Assembly: GCF_004345855.1 (NCBI RefSeq)
Contig: NZ_SLXN01000003.1
Span: forward strand, 186,001-250,000
Reading direction: 5' to 3'
Origin: Sphingomonas sp. BK235
Lineage (GTDB): Bacteria; Pseudomonadota; Alphaproteobacteria; Sphingomonadales; Sphingomonadaceae
DNA length: 64,000 bases
Shown here: in pieces, positions 16,109 to 28,133 of the stretch
Numbering within the stretch: the first letter of the stretch is position 1
Layout of the letters: every line of letters starts with the position of its first letter
Position numbers and translations under genes: made by a program
Notes under the pieces: generated by a model
What the model saw: only the letters and a program-made list of their open reading frames with translations
Told to the model about the DNA's origin: nothing
Database searches by the model: none

Positions 16109-17187
16109 CAGCTCACTCCGACGCCGCTCCATGCCTCGGCGACCGCGGTCGCCTCGGTGCCAGCCGGGCCGTACAATCGCCCGGCCACGTCCACCGTCAC
16201 GCGCGCGAATCCGGCGAAATCGGTGTTGGGCCGGACATTGGGGTCCAGCAACGCATTGTACCAGATCGTGCCGGCGCGGTCCCATGCCTTGCCGCCGATC
16301 GCGGTGGCGGCGAGATAGAAGGCGCGATTGGGGATCCCCGAGTTGATATGGACGCCGCCATTGTCCTGGTTGGTGCGGACGAAATCGTCCATGTGCGCGG
16401 GCTGCGGGTCCTTGCCGAGCACGGGATCGTCATAGGCGGTGCCCGGCGCCTTCATCGATCGGAGCGCGCTGCCCGCGACCTGTGGCGTGAACAGGCCCTC
16501 GCCGATCAGCCAGTCGGCGGCGGCGGCGTCCTGGCCGAGCGCATGCTGTTTCACCAGCGCGCCGAACACGTCCGAGATGCTCTCGTTGAGCGCGCCCGAC
16601 TGGTTGACATAGGCCAGCCCCGCCTCGCGCTCGGTCACGCCGTGCGTCAGCTCGTGCCCGATCACGTCGAGCGCGAGCGTGAAGCGGTTGAACAGCTCGC
16701 CGTCGCCGTCGCCGAACACCATCTGCGTGCCGTCCCAGAAGGCATTGTCGTAATCCTGATCGTAATGGACCGTGGCGTCGAGCGGCAGCCCGGCGTCGTC
16801 GATCGAGTTGCGGCGATAGGCCTCCCAGAACAGCGCGAAGGTGGCACCCAGCCCGTCATAGGCCTCGTCCACCGCGGGATCGCCCGTGGCGGCGTCACCC
16901 TCGCGCCGCACCACGGTGGCGCCGGGCGCCTCGGGCCGGTTCCCGGCGTCGCGGATGGTGCGACGCGGTCCGGGGGTGGGGACATTCCCCGCCGCGCTGC
17001 GCAGCCGCGCGACGCTGCCCAGCACCGGCCCCGCGGTGGCGGCACGCACGAGGCGGATCGACGGGTCGATCATCAGCGCGCGGATCGCTTTGCTGCGCAA
17101 TTCGGGCGGGCCGTTCTCGGCGATGCGCGAGAGGATGTACGGCGGCAGGATACAGTGCAGCGAGTGGCGGTGCGCGAGCGTACACAT
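16108..17187 (-). CDS. Protealysin-like M4 (thermolysin family) metalloprotease
   Basis: The protein has 359 residues from the ATG at 17187, chosen because GGGAGA lies 7 bases ahead; an ATG at 17202 is an alternative. There is no classical signal peptide. The N-terminus carries the short protealysin-type propeptide with its CILPPYILSRIAENG motif. The zinc site is HELTHG (HExxH), and the third ligand is the Glu in NESISDVFG. The C-terminal domain holds DNGGVHINSGIPNRAFYL with the catalytic-site histidine. Short-propeptide M4 enzymes act inside or outside the cell and are linked to host-cell invasion in Serratia. The inhibitor-like gene follows directly. Confidence 0.9.
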   Translation of the reverse strand: MCTLAHRHSLHCILPPYILSRIAENGPPELRSKAIRALMIDPSIRLVRAATAGPVLGSVARLRSAAGNVPTPGPRRTIRDAGNRPEAPGATVVRREGDAATGDPAVDEAYDGLGATFALFWEAYRRNSIDDAGLPLDATVHYDQDYDNAFWDGTQMVFGDGDGELFNRFTLALDVIGHELTHGVTEREAGLAYVNQSGALNESISDVFGALVKQHALGQDAAAADWLIGEGLFTPQVAGSALRSMKAPGTAYDDPVLGKDPQPAHMDDFVRTNQDNGGVHINSGIPNRAFYLAATAIGGKAWDRAGTIWYNALLDPNVRPNTDFAGFARVTVDVAGRLYGPAGTEATAVAEAWSGVGVS

Positions 17188-17207
17188 CGGCGTGTCTCCC
17201 ATGGTGA

Positions 17208-17993
17208 TCAGCGGCGGGCGCGGCGCAGCGCGAGCGGCACGAGCGCGACCCAGATGATGGTGACGAAGGCGAGCAGCTGGCGCGTCTGCTCCGCGCCCCC
17301 CGGCAGATAGCCGAACCCGCCGAGCGCGGCGGCGTAGAGCAGGAACGACAGCAGCGACACCGCGATGGCAGCGACATCGGCTCGGCCGCCGGCATCTTGC
17401 GTACCGAACCAGCGCAGCGCGACGACGAACAGGCCGATCACCGCGATCAGGATCAGCCGCACCGCGCGATCGCTCCCCGCAATGCCGTCGGCGAGCGGGT
17501 AGAGCGCCACCGCCTCGACGGGGAACAGTTTGGCGAGGCTGGTGTAATAGGGCTCGGTGTCGGTCGGCGCCGCCGGCGTGACGGTGACCGTGCGCCGCTC
17601 CTCGCGCGCGACCGTCGAACCGAGGCGCAGCGCGCCGCGAAGCATCGGTACGGCGGGAGCGGGCGCCGCCGCGTCGGGACGATCGGCGCGCAGCGCCTCG
17701 GTCGCGCGTGCCACCGCGGCGGCGTAGCGCTCTACCGCGAGATCGGTCGGCATCAATCCCTCGCCCTCGCGGCGCGCCTCGGCCGCGCGATCGAGCACGC
17801 GCGCGAACACGGGAGCGTCGCCGGGAACCGTGACGAGCGTCGCGGCGAAGCGGTCGAGCGCGTCGCCCAGCCCGGTGCGCAGCCCGAACAGCCGGTCGAA
17901 ATAGCGCGGCAGGAATCGCCCGTCGGCGACGTGCGCCTGGAGCTGGTCGGCCAGCGCGGTGGCGGCGGCGAGCGCCTCGGCGTAGCGGGTCAT
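17208..17993 (-). CDS. Uncharacterised membrane protein with three C-terminal helices
   Basis: The protein has 261 residues and no family I recognise. Residues 1-130 are soluble and helical, rich in Ala/Arg/Asp. Three hydrophobic segments follow (VRLILIAVIGLFVVAL, VAAIAVSLLSFLLYAAAL and LLAFVTIIWVALVPLAL), with a short Arg-rich tail. It therefore sits in the inner membrane with a large N-terminal domain. The gene begins 10 bases after the lipoprotein gene and ends 20 bases before the M4 protease, so lipoprotein, membrane protein, protease and inhibitor may form one minus-strand transcription unit. It may work with the lipoprotein, which is inferred only from pairing. Confidence 0.75.
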   Translation of the reverse strand: MTRYAEALAAATALADQLQAHVADGRFLPRYFDRLFGLRTGLGDALDRFAATLVTVPGDAPVFARVLDRAAEARREGEGLMPTDLAVERYAAAVARATEALRADRPDAAAPAPAVPMLRGALRLGSTVAREERRTVTVTPAAPTDTEPYYTSLAKLFPVEAVALYPLADGIAGSDRAVRLILIAVIGLFVVALRWFGTQDAGGRADVAAIAVSLLSFLLYAAALGGFGYLPGGAEQTRQLLAFVTIIWVALVPLALRRARR

Positions 17994-18003
17994 GGCATGT
18001 TCC

Positions 18004-19017
18004 TCACAGCGGGCGCGCGATCGCGGCGACCAGACCGAGCGCGCGCGCGACGCGATCGAGGTTGAGCCGCGCGATGGCGCGGCGCTGCGCGGCGCTGGGG
18101 TGGCGTGACAGCGCGGTGCGCAGGTCGGCCTGCGCGGTGGCAGCGAGCGCGATCGCGTCCGCCACCGCGGCGGCGCGCTCGGGTCCGGTGCGCGCCGCCT
18201 CGCGCGCGGCGAGGATCCGCGCGGCGAGCTGCTCGCGCTGCTCGGGCGTCAGATCGGTGCGGTGGCGCAGATAGGTGCGGAACAGCGCGTTGCCGTACAG
18301 ATCGTCGGCGTTGCGCGCGGCGGTTCGCCCCCAGCCATCGACCTGGGCGCGGAGCTCGGCCAGCGCGCGATCCACCACCTCGCCGCGCTCGACCACCAGC
18401 GCGCGCACCGCGCCGGCCTGCCGCGCCTCGCGCGCCAGTTCGGCGGCGAAGGCGGCGAGCGCGATCAGCCCCCCGCCGCGCGGGGAGGCGGGATCGACCC
18501 CCGCGATCCCCGCCGCGGTGGCGACGCGGCCGACGCGTTCGGCGAACGCGGTCACTTCCGCCGACACATCGGTGTCGGGCGCGGCGACGATCGTCGCGAG
18601 CGCCTCGGTATAATCGCCGACCGCGGCGAGCAGCGCGACGCGCGGCTCCAGCACCGCGCGCGGGCTGGTGCCGAGGTCGATGGTGAGCGCGGCATAGCCG
18701 GGTGCGACCGCCTCGCCCTCGGGGCAGAGCGGGGCGGGAGGCGGCGCGGCGACCGTGGGCACCTGGATCCGCAGCGGGGTGGCGGGCAGGCAGCTCGCGT
18801 CGCTGGCGACCAGCGCGGCGGCGGCGTCGCGGCGGCGCTGCTCGACCGCGTCGAGATAGGCGGCGGTGGCGGCCACCGCCGCGCGCCCGCTGGAGGACAC
18901 GGCCCGGGCGGCGTCGATCCGCACCGCATTGGCGGCGCATCCCGCGAGCAGCAGCGCCGCGGCGAGCGCCACGGGCGGGACGATGCGTGCGGCCGGGGGT
19001 GGGGCAGGGCGACGCAT
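18004..19017 (-). CDS. Uncharacterised alanine-rich lipoprotein
   Basis: The protein has 337 residues. The N-terminus is a lipoprotein signal with lipobox LLAGC. The mature part is Ala/Arg-rich and mostly helical, with long segments that could form coiled coils (residues about 190-330). No catalytic motif is visible. Cysteines besides the lipid anchor are few (SCLPATP, PLCPEGE), possibly one disulfide. It is the first gene of the minus-strand run that continues with the three-helix membrane protein and the M4 protease. A periplasmic partner of the membrane protein is a reasonable guess; no function is assigned. Confidence 0.75.
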   Translation of the reverse strand: MRRPAPPPAARIVPPVALAAALLLAGCAANAVRIDAARAVSSSGRAAVAATAAYLDAVEQRRRDAAAALVASDASCLPATPLRIQVPTVAAPPPAPLCPEGEAVAPGYAALTIDLGTSPRAVLEPRVALLAAVGDYTEALATIVAAPDTDVSAEVTAFAERVGRVATAAGIAGVDPASPRGGGLIALAAFAAELAREARQAGAVRALVVERGEVVDRALAELRAQVDGWGRTAARNADDLYGNALFRTYLRHRTDLTPEQREQLAARILAAREAARTGPERAAAVADAIALAATAQADLRTALSRHPSAAQRRAIARLNLDRVARALGLVAAIARPL

Positions 19018-19237
19018 GGCGGCTGGCTTACCTCCCTTCTACGAACGAGATCACCGAATCGGGTCACGCCGTTCGCCGACCATGTTCCATGCCTGTTCCG
19101 TGTAGGACAGCGCAAAGCGCTGGACCGCGGGAGAAAAGCCGCGCGCCGCCGGCCGAGCGCGATCGGCGCGGCGCGGCGGGAACGTTGCCGGGGCCGCCGC
19201 GCTTGGGGGGAAGTCGCGCGCGGCGAGGAGAGAGCGC

Positions 19238-20098
19238 ATGAAGATCGGGTTCATCGGGCTGGGGCAGATGGGGAGCGCGATGGCGCGCAACCTGATCGCG
19301 GCGGGGCATGAGGTCAGCGTGTGGAACCGCTCCGCCGACAGGGTCGCGCCGCTGGTCGCGGCAGGCGCGCACGCCGCGGCCTCGCCGGCCGAGGCGGCGG
19401 GGGGCGAGGTGGTGATGTCGATGCTCGCCGACGATCGCGCGGTGGAGGCGGTGGTATGGGGCGAACGGGGGATCGCCGCGGCGCCCGCGCTCCACGTCTC
19501 GCACAGCACGATCGGAGTGGCGCTCGCCGAACGGCTGGCGGCGGAGGCCGGACCCGGCGGCTATGTCTCCGCCCCGGTGTTCGGCCGCCCGCCCGCCGCC
19601 GAGGCGGGCAAGCTGTTCGTCGTGGCTGGGGGCGACACCGCCGCGCTCGACCGGGCACAGCCGTTGTTCGACGCGATCGGCCAGCGCACCTTCCGCGTCG
19701 GCGCGCGCGCGCCCGCCGCGAACCTGGTGAAGCTCAGCGGCAATTTCATGATCATGGCCGCGGTCGAGGCGATGGCGGAGGCGATGACCCTGGCCGAACG
19801 CGGCGGCGTCGAGCGCGGCGCCCTGCTCGAGATATTGACCGAGACCCTGTTCGGCGCGCCGATCTACCGCACCTATGGCGCCCTGCTGGTGGAGGATGCG
19901 TTCCGCCCCGCCGGCTTCACCGCGCCGCTCGGGCTCAAGGACATGACGCTGACCGACGCGGCCGCGACCGCCTATCGCGTGCCGATGCCGCTGCTGGGGA
20001 TCGTGCGCGACCATCTGCGCAGCACGATCGCCACCGAGGGCGAGGACATCGACTGGGCGGGCATCGCGCTGACGCTCCGGCGCGGGGCGGGGCTGTGA
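19238..20098 (+). CDS. NAD(P)-dependent beta-hydroxyacid dehydrogenase family protein
   Basis: The protein has 286 residues, normal for the 3-hydroxyisobutyrate dehydrogenase family. The N-terminal NAD(P) motif is FIGLGQMGSAMARNL. The substrate loop (SAPVFGRPPAAEAGKL) replaces the usual SGG motif with a Pro-rich variant. The catalytic lysine region is NLVKLSGNF, and the C-terminal helical domain is complete. Such enzymes reduce short semialdehydes or keto acids (tartronate semialdehyde, succinic semialdehyde, glyoxylate) or belong to the imine reductase-like branch. The sequence does not say which. It stands alone, with GAGGAGAG ahead of the ATG. Confidence 0.8.
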   Translation: MKIGFIGLGQMGSAMARNLIAAGHEVSVWNRSADRVAPLVAAGAHAAASPAEAAGGEVVMSMLADDRAVEAVVWGERGIAAAPALHVSHSTIGVALAERLAAEAGPGGYVSAPVFGRPPAAEAGKLFVVAGGDTAALDRAQPLFDAIGQRTFRVGARAPAANLVKLSGNFMIMAAVEAMAEAMTLAERGGVERGALLEILTETLFGAPIYRTYGALLVEDAFRPAGFTAPLGLKDMTLTDAAATAYRVPMPLLGIVRDHLRSTIATEGEDIDWAGIALTLRRGAGL

Positions 20099-20176
20099 GG
20101 CAATGATCGCAGCGCTGGTGTCGCACCGCGCCGCACCTATCGCGCGGGACGGCACGGCGGCGGTGGTCGACCCGCC

Positions 20177-20560
20177 CTAGGCGGCGACCCATTCGGCGCC
20201 GAACAGCCACGCCTCGGCCTGCTCGATCGTCTCGAAATAGCAGGCTTCGCGCTCGGCGGCGGCGCGGCGGATCTGCGAGCGTGCGAGCGAGCGCGCCACC
20301 ACGAAGGCGAGCCGGCGCGAGGCGTGGCGCGGATCGGCCAGCACCGCACGGAATTGCGCGACGCTCTCCTGCGCCTGGATGTCCATCTCGCGGATATCGA
20401 CCAGCGTGACGTGCGCATTGGCGTCACAGGTGAGCCGCGCGTGCGCCGCGTCGCGCGCGGCGACGAAGCGCGCGATCGCCGGTGCGTCGAAGAAGCCGGC
20501 CATGGTGATCCGCACGAACGCGCGCGGCACGTCGACGTCGATGAGGAAATCCGCGGTCAT
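20177..20560 (-). CDS. STAS/SpoIIAA-like domain protein
   Basis: The protein has 127 residues and no signal peptide. The pattern of short strands and helices (FLIDVDVPRAFVRITMAGFF, then VTLVDIREMDI, and a final helix ending AEAWLFG) fits small SpoIIAA-like/STAS-fold proteins that are common singletons in Sphingomonadales. The usual phospho-acceptor Ser of anti-sigma antagonists is not evident at the expected place. It is transcribed toward the dehydrogenase gene and separated from it by 78 bases. Confidence 0.55.
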   Translation of the reverse strand: MTADFLIDVDVPRAFVRITMAGFFDAPAIARFVAARDAAHARLTCDANAHVTLVDIREMDIQAQESVAQFRAVLADPRHASRRLAFVVARSLARSQIRRAAAEREACYFETIEQAEAWLFGAEWVAA

Positions 20561-20632
20561 AGCGCGTGACGATAGGCGAGATCAGGTAAAGACCGGGTTA
20601 GCTCGGCGATCGAGGCGGCGCGGCGGCCCAAG

Positions 20633-21694
20633 TCAGCGCTCGCTCACCGCGCAGCCCTTCGGCCGCCGCACCGGGTTGCAGCGCGCCACGCCACCGCCGG
20701 GCAGCGCCACCTGATAGCCGCCGGGAAAGCGCGGGTCGGGCCAGAGATAGTCGGTCGACACAAAGTGCGCCCCGCTCGCCAGCGCGGTGTCGCGGCGGCG
20801 CGTGTCGTTGCTGCGCGCCTCGCGCGTCTCGGCGTCGGCGCGGGTGCGCACGAGATAGCCCGCGGCGACGTCGCGGCGGATGCGCGCGGCGTCCGCCATC
20901 GTCTCGTTGAGGGTGAGGTAGGCCGCCGCGGGCGAGTCCTCGTCGGTGTTAATGAAGAACACGCGCCCCTCGAGCGAGCGCCGCGCGCCGCGGTACAGCG
21001 CCACCTTCGCGGGCGTCTCGTCCAACGCGAACAGGATCTTGCCGCGCGCCTGCTCGAGCGTCGGCCAGTTGTTCGCCCGCACCGCGTCGCGGAGCGTCGG
21101 GTAGCGGCCCTGGACGTCGTCGGGGGTGATCAGCTTGGCCGGCGGCAGCACCGCGCGGATCTCGGCGTCGAGCGCGTCGTAACCGGCGGCGTCGGGCACG
21201 ATCGAGTCGATCCCGCCGCGCGCCGCATTCTGCTCGTCCTTGACGTTGAACATCAGCATGATCGGCACGTGGCGCGGATGCGCGTCGGACCAGCGGCGGA
21301 TGATCGTCAGGCAGTCGGTCAGCAGCACGCAGCTCGACGAATTGTCGATGCCGGGGATGTGGAGCACCTTGTAGCCCGGGCGGCGCAGCGCCGGGTCGTC
21401 CGACCCGCGCGCGTAATGGCCGCCCTGCGGATCATAGTTGACGTCGATCTCGAGCTGGCGCGCGCCCTTGTCGAGCTGCTCGTTCAGGTCGCGGTGCGCA
21501 TAGTCGAGCGCCTCCGCCAGTTTCGGGTCGGCGGCGCGCAGCCGCGCCATCGTCGCGGCGGGCATCGCGCGCTTGTAGCTGTTGTGCGTGCCGATCACCT
21601 GCACGTCGTTGAGTCGCAGCGGCGCGGCGTCGCGTGCGGCGGCCGGGGCGGCGAGGAGGGTGGCGAGCGCGAGCGCGCGGGCGAGACGGATCAT
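20633..21694 (-). CDS. Secreted Ca2+-dependent phosphatidylinositol-specific phospholipase C-like protein
   Basis: The protein has 353 residues with a signal peptide (cleavage near APAAARDA). The TIM-barrel PLC signature begins VQVIGTHNSYKRAM, with the first catalytic His in GTHNS. It continues with an acidic ligand region (GARQLEIDVNYDP) and a second histidine in VLHIPGIDNSSSC. The C-terminal TDYLWPDPRFPGGYQVALPGG is conserved in this branch. Bacterial Ca-dependent PI-PLCs cleave phosphoinositides or related lipids and act outside the cell. The start ATG lies 197 bases from the divergent GH2 gene, so the intergenic region may hold two promoters. Confidence 0.8.
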   Translation of the reverse strand: MIRLARALALATLLAAPAAARDAAPLRLNDVQVIGTHNSYKRAMPAATMARLRAADPKLAEALDYAHRDLNEQLDKGARQLEIDVNYDPQGGHYARGSDDPALRRPGYKVLHIPGIDNSSSCVLLTDCLTIIRRWSDAHPRHVPIMLMFNVKDEQNAARGGIDSIVPDAAGYDALDAEIRAVLPPAKLITPDDVQGRYPTLRDAVRANNWPTLEQARGKILFALDETPAKVALYRGARRSLEGRVFFINTDEDSPAAAYLTLNETMADAARIRRDVAAGYLVRTRADAETREARSNDTRRRDTALASGAHFVSTDYLWPDPRFPGGYQVALPGGGVARCNPVRRPKGCAVSER

Positions 21695-21830
21695 GCGCGC
21701 CGCCCTAGGAAGCGCGCGTGAAACTGGCGTGACACCCTCGGCCGGCGCCCGAGTCTCTGCCGTCGCTTAGCAATGGTTTGCGATCAACATCAGCGGTTTG
21801 CCCGAGATCGCTTGTGCCGGCGCCGCGTAG

Positions 21831-25124
<3,294 letters not shown>

Positions 25125-25145
25125 TCGCGCTCCGTCGCATCGCTT

Positions 25146-25176
25146 CGGCGCCACCGGCGTTGACCCGGTGGCGCCG
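25146..25176. terminator. Strong hairpin after the GH2 gene
   Basis: CGGCGCCACCGG (25146-25157) pairs perfectly with 25165-25176, leaving a 7-base loop. It sits 22 bases after the GH2 stop and before a 54-codon gene. There is no T-run, so it may stabilise the transcript or attenuate read-through rather than terminate fully. Confidence 0.6.
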
Positions 25177-25205
25177 CGAGCGACGGCGCGACGAGGAGAG
25201 CGATC

Positions 25206-25370
25206 ATGGCAACCAGCGTGCGCGAGACGTGGCAGAAGGAGCTGCGCATCCTGCTCGACCGGGTCGAGCACCACCCGTCGGCCGACCTCAGCGAGGAGCG
25301 CCAACGGATCGTGGTGCTCCAGCAACTGATCCGCGGCGGCACGGGCGATCCGCCTCAACATCCATCTTGA
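25206..25370 (+). CDS. Small conserved-looking hypothetical protein (54 aa)
   Basis: This ORF is too short for most gene finders. It starts with ATG at 25206 after GAGGAGAG and encodes 54 residues with a balanced, non-shadow composition (TWQKELRILLDRVEHHPS, SEERQRIVVLQQLIRGG). It is probably one amphipathic helical hairpin, soluble, with no signal. It lies 81 bases after the GH2 gene, beyond the hairpin. I do not know its function. Confidence 0.5.
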   Translation: MATSVRETWQKELRILLDRVEHHPSADLSEERQRIVVLQQLIRGGTGDPPQHPS

Positions 25371-25531
25371 GTAATGACGCGAAATGGCGAGACGTCGCGC
25401 GATCGTCGAGAAACTTAAGTCTATAGAATAGCTTGCGAGCAGATGCCGCGAGCGTTGCTGGTATGATACTGCAACGCAATCGTTAAACTTGCGCAACATA
25501 GAGGTGGCCCGTACAAAAAAGGGGTCGCCTA

Positions 25532-28042
25532 ATGAAACTCGTTACTTTGCTGGTACTTGCATCGGCTGCGCCGGGAGCTCTCTGTGTTCCGGCGGCCAGC
25601 GCGCAACGCGCCGATGTGCCGGCCGACAATGCCGACGACAAGGACACGACCGCCGATCCCCGGCAGCCGCATCGCGACGTCGTCGTCACCGCGGTGGCGC
25701 GCGGGCGTGACCGGCTCGACACTGCGGTCTCGACCAGCCAGCTGCTCGCCAGCGACATCGATAAGATCGCCCCCCGCTCGGTCGCCGAGATCTTCCGCAA
25801 CATCCCCGGCATCCGCTCGGAGAGCTCGGGCGGCGAGGGCAATGCCAATCTCTCGATCCGCGGGCTGCCGATGGCGACCGGCGGTGGCAAATACCTGCAA
25901 CTGCAGGAGGACGGCTTGCCGGTCGTCGAATATGGCGACCTGGTCTTCGGCAATGCCGACGTGTTCCTGCGCGGCGACTTCAATCTCGCGGCAGTGGCCT
26001 CGATCCGCGGCGGGTCCGCGTCGACCTTCGCGTCCAACTCGCCCGGCGGGGTCATCAACCTGATCTCCAAGACCGGCGAGCAAGAGGGCGGCGCGGTGCA
26101 ACTGCTCACCGGGCTGGATTATGGCGAGCATCGGCTCGACATGGACTATGGCGGGCGGCTGGGGCCCGACTGGCGCTTCCACGTCGGCGGCTTCCTTCGC
26201 CAGGGCGAGGGGCCGCGCCGCGTCGGCTATGACGGCAACCGCGGCGGTCAGATCAAGCTCAACCTGACGCGCGAGTTCGCGGGCGGCTATGTCCGGCTCT
26301 ATGGCAAGACGCTGAACGACCGCGCGATCAGCTATATGCCCAATCCGGTGCGCGTGACCGGCAGCGACGCCGATCCGCACTATCACAGCCTGCCCGGCTT
26401 CGACATCGCGCATGACGCGCTCGCCTCGCGCTATGCGTTGCGCAACGTCACCCTGGACGGCGCCAACCGCCGCAGCGTCCACGACCTGCGCGACGGCATG
26501 CACCCCGTGGTCAACGCCGTCGGGCTGGAGGCACAGGCGACGCTGGCCGGCTGGACCGTGATCGACCGTTTCCGCTTCACCAGCATCACCGGCCGCTTCA
26601 TCGCCAACTTCCCCGCCACGATCGCCGGCGCGGGCGACATCGCCACCGCCTTGGCGGGACCGGGGGCGACGCTGCGCTACGCCACGGGCGCGCAGGCCGG
26701 GCAGCCGGTCAGCGACCCGCGACGGCTCGGCGGCGGCAATGGCCTGCTCGCCGAGAACATCGTCTTCGACGCGAAGCTCAACAGCTTCGGGAACGTCTTC
26801 AACGATCTGCGCGGCAGCCGGGTCGACGCGATCGGGCGCGGCGAGCTGACCACCACCGTCGGCTTCTATCGCTCGCGCCAGCGGGTCGCGACCGACTGGT
26901 TGTGGACCGCCAACCTGCTGGAGGTGCGCGGTCGCGGTCAGGCGGCGCTGATCGACCTGTATGACGCGCAGGGTGTGGCCGAGACGCAGGACGGCTTCTA
27001 CGGCTATGGCGCGAGCTTCTTCGGTGATTGCTGCCGGCGCCGCCACCGTGTCGACTACCGCACCAACGCGCCGTTCGGCTCGCTCAACTATCGCCTCGGG
27101 CGCGTCTCGATCGGCGCGAGCGTGCGCTACGACACGGGGGATGCGGCAGGGTTGATCTATGGCGCCGACCTCGGCGGTGACCGGGTCGGTCTGACCGCGC
27201 GCGACATGAACGGGGACGGCACGATCGCGCGCGCGGAGCGACGCGTCGCGGTATTGCCGCTCGGCAGCCCCGCGCCGGTCTTCTACCGCTGGCACTATCT
27301 GTCCTACTCGACCGGGATCAACTGGCGGGTCGCCGAGCCCTTCGCCATGTTCGCGCGCTACAGCCGCGGCGCGCGCACCAACTCGGACCGGCTGCTGTTC
27401 GGCCCCGGACTGGACGTCGCCACCGGCGCGCTGACCAACAGCCGCGCCGCGGTGGACCGCGTCGAACAGGTCGAGGGCGGCCTCAAATACCGCCATGACG
27501 CGACACGCCTCGACCTCACCGGCTTTTGGGCGCGCACCGGCGAGCAGAACGGGCAGATCACCACGCCGGGCTCGTTCATCGACCGCATCTATCGCGCGCA
27601 TGGCATCGAGGCCGAGGGCGCGCTGACGCAGGGGGTGTTGAGCCTCACCGCTGGGGCGACCTTCACCGACTCGCGCATCGCGGTGGATCAGATCAATCCC
27701 GGCTATGTCGGCCATGTGCCCCGCCGCCAGGCGCGCTTCATCTTCCAGACGACGCCCGAACTGACACTGGGAACGATCGCGCTGGGGGCGAATGTGGTGG
27801 GCACCACCAGCAGCTTCGCGCAGGACGAGAACAAGCTGCGGATGCCGGGCTTCACCACGGTGAACGCCTTCGTGGACTGGCAGCTGAACCGGCGGGTACA
27901 GCTCTCGCTGAGCAGCAACAACGCCTTCGACACGTTGGGCTTCACCGAGTCCGAGAACGGCAGCATCCCGCCCGGCGGCATCGTGCGTGCGCGCTCGGTC
28001 AACGGGCGCACCACCTCGCTGGCGCTGCGGCTGCTGCTCTGA
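25532..28042 (+). CDS. TonB-dependent receptor
   Basis: The protein has 836 residues with a signal peptide (cleavage near AASAQRA). A TonB-box-like DVVVTAVAR is followed by the plug domain (RSVAEIFRNIPGIRSESSGG, NLSIRGLPM, SPGGVINLISK) and a 22-strand-type barrel ending LALRLLL. It is shorter than the Caulobacter-type receptor at 7273 and closer to general carbohydrate or siderophore receptors. It lies between two GH2 glycosidases (21891 and 29732), which suggests a saccharide ligand, but no regulator is adjacent. The upstream 160 bases include an imperfect inverted repeat (25475-25493) that could be a binding site. Confidence 0.88.
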   Translation: MKLVTLLVLASAAPGALCVPAASAQRADVPADNADDKDTTADPRQPHRDVVVTAVARGRDRLDTAVSTSQLLASDIDKIAPRSVAEIFRNIPGIRSESSGGEGNANLSIRGLPMATGGGKYLQLQEDGLPVVEYGDLVFGNADVFLRGDFNLAAVASIRGGSASTFASNSPGGVINLISKTGEQEGGAVQLLTGLDYGEHRLDMDYGGRLGPDWRFHVGGFLRQGEGPRRVGYDGNRGGQIKLNLTREFAGGYVRLYGKTLNDRAISYMPNPVRVTGSDADPHYHSLPGFDIAHDALASRYALRNVTLDGANRRSVHDLRDGMHPVVNAVGLEAQATLAGWTVIDRFRFTSITGRFIANFPATIAGAGDIATALAGPGATLRYATGAQAGQPVSDPRRLGGGNGLLAENIVFDAKLNSFGNVFNDLRGSRVDAIGRGELTTTVGFYRSRQRVATDWLWTANLLEVRGRGQAALIDLYDAQGVAETQDGFYGYGASFFGDCCRRRHRVDYRTNAPFGSLNYRLGRVSIGASVRYDTGDAAGLIYGADLGGDRVGLTARDMNGDGTIARAERRVAVLPLGSPAPVFYRWHYLSYSTGINWRVAEPFAMFARYSRGARTNSDRLLFGPGLDVATGALTNSRAAVDRVEQVEGGLKYRHDATRLDLTGFWARTGEQNGQITTPGSFIDRIYRAHGIEAEGALTQGVLSLTAGATFTDSRIAVDQINPGYVGHVPRRQARFIFQTTPELTLGTIALGANVVGTTSSFAQDENKLRMPGFTTVNAFVDWQLNRRVQLSLSSNNAFDTLGFTESENGSIPPGGIVRARSVNGRTTSLALRLLL

Positions 28043-28133
28043 GCGGCGCGCTCCCGCGGTGACGGATCGTCGCGGCGCGCCCCGACGTTGAAGGGCGCGG
28101 CGTCGACGATCCGGCGCGCTGAAGGAGACAGGC

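Noticed and set aside
20103..20180. 25-codon ORF after the dehydrogenase gene
   Set aside because: Too short, no clear ribosome site, and composition is not protein-like.
25475..25493. CGCAA-N9-TTGCG inverted repeat before the second TonB receptor, as a LacI operator
   Set aside because: It does not match the sux palindrome and arms of five bases are expected by chance at this GC content.
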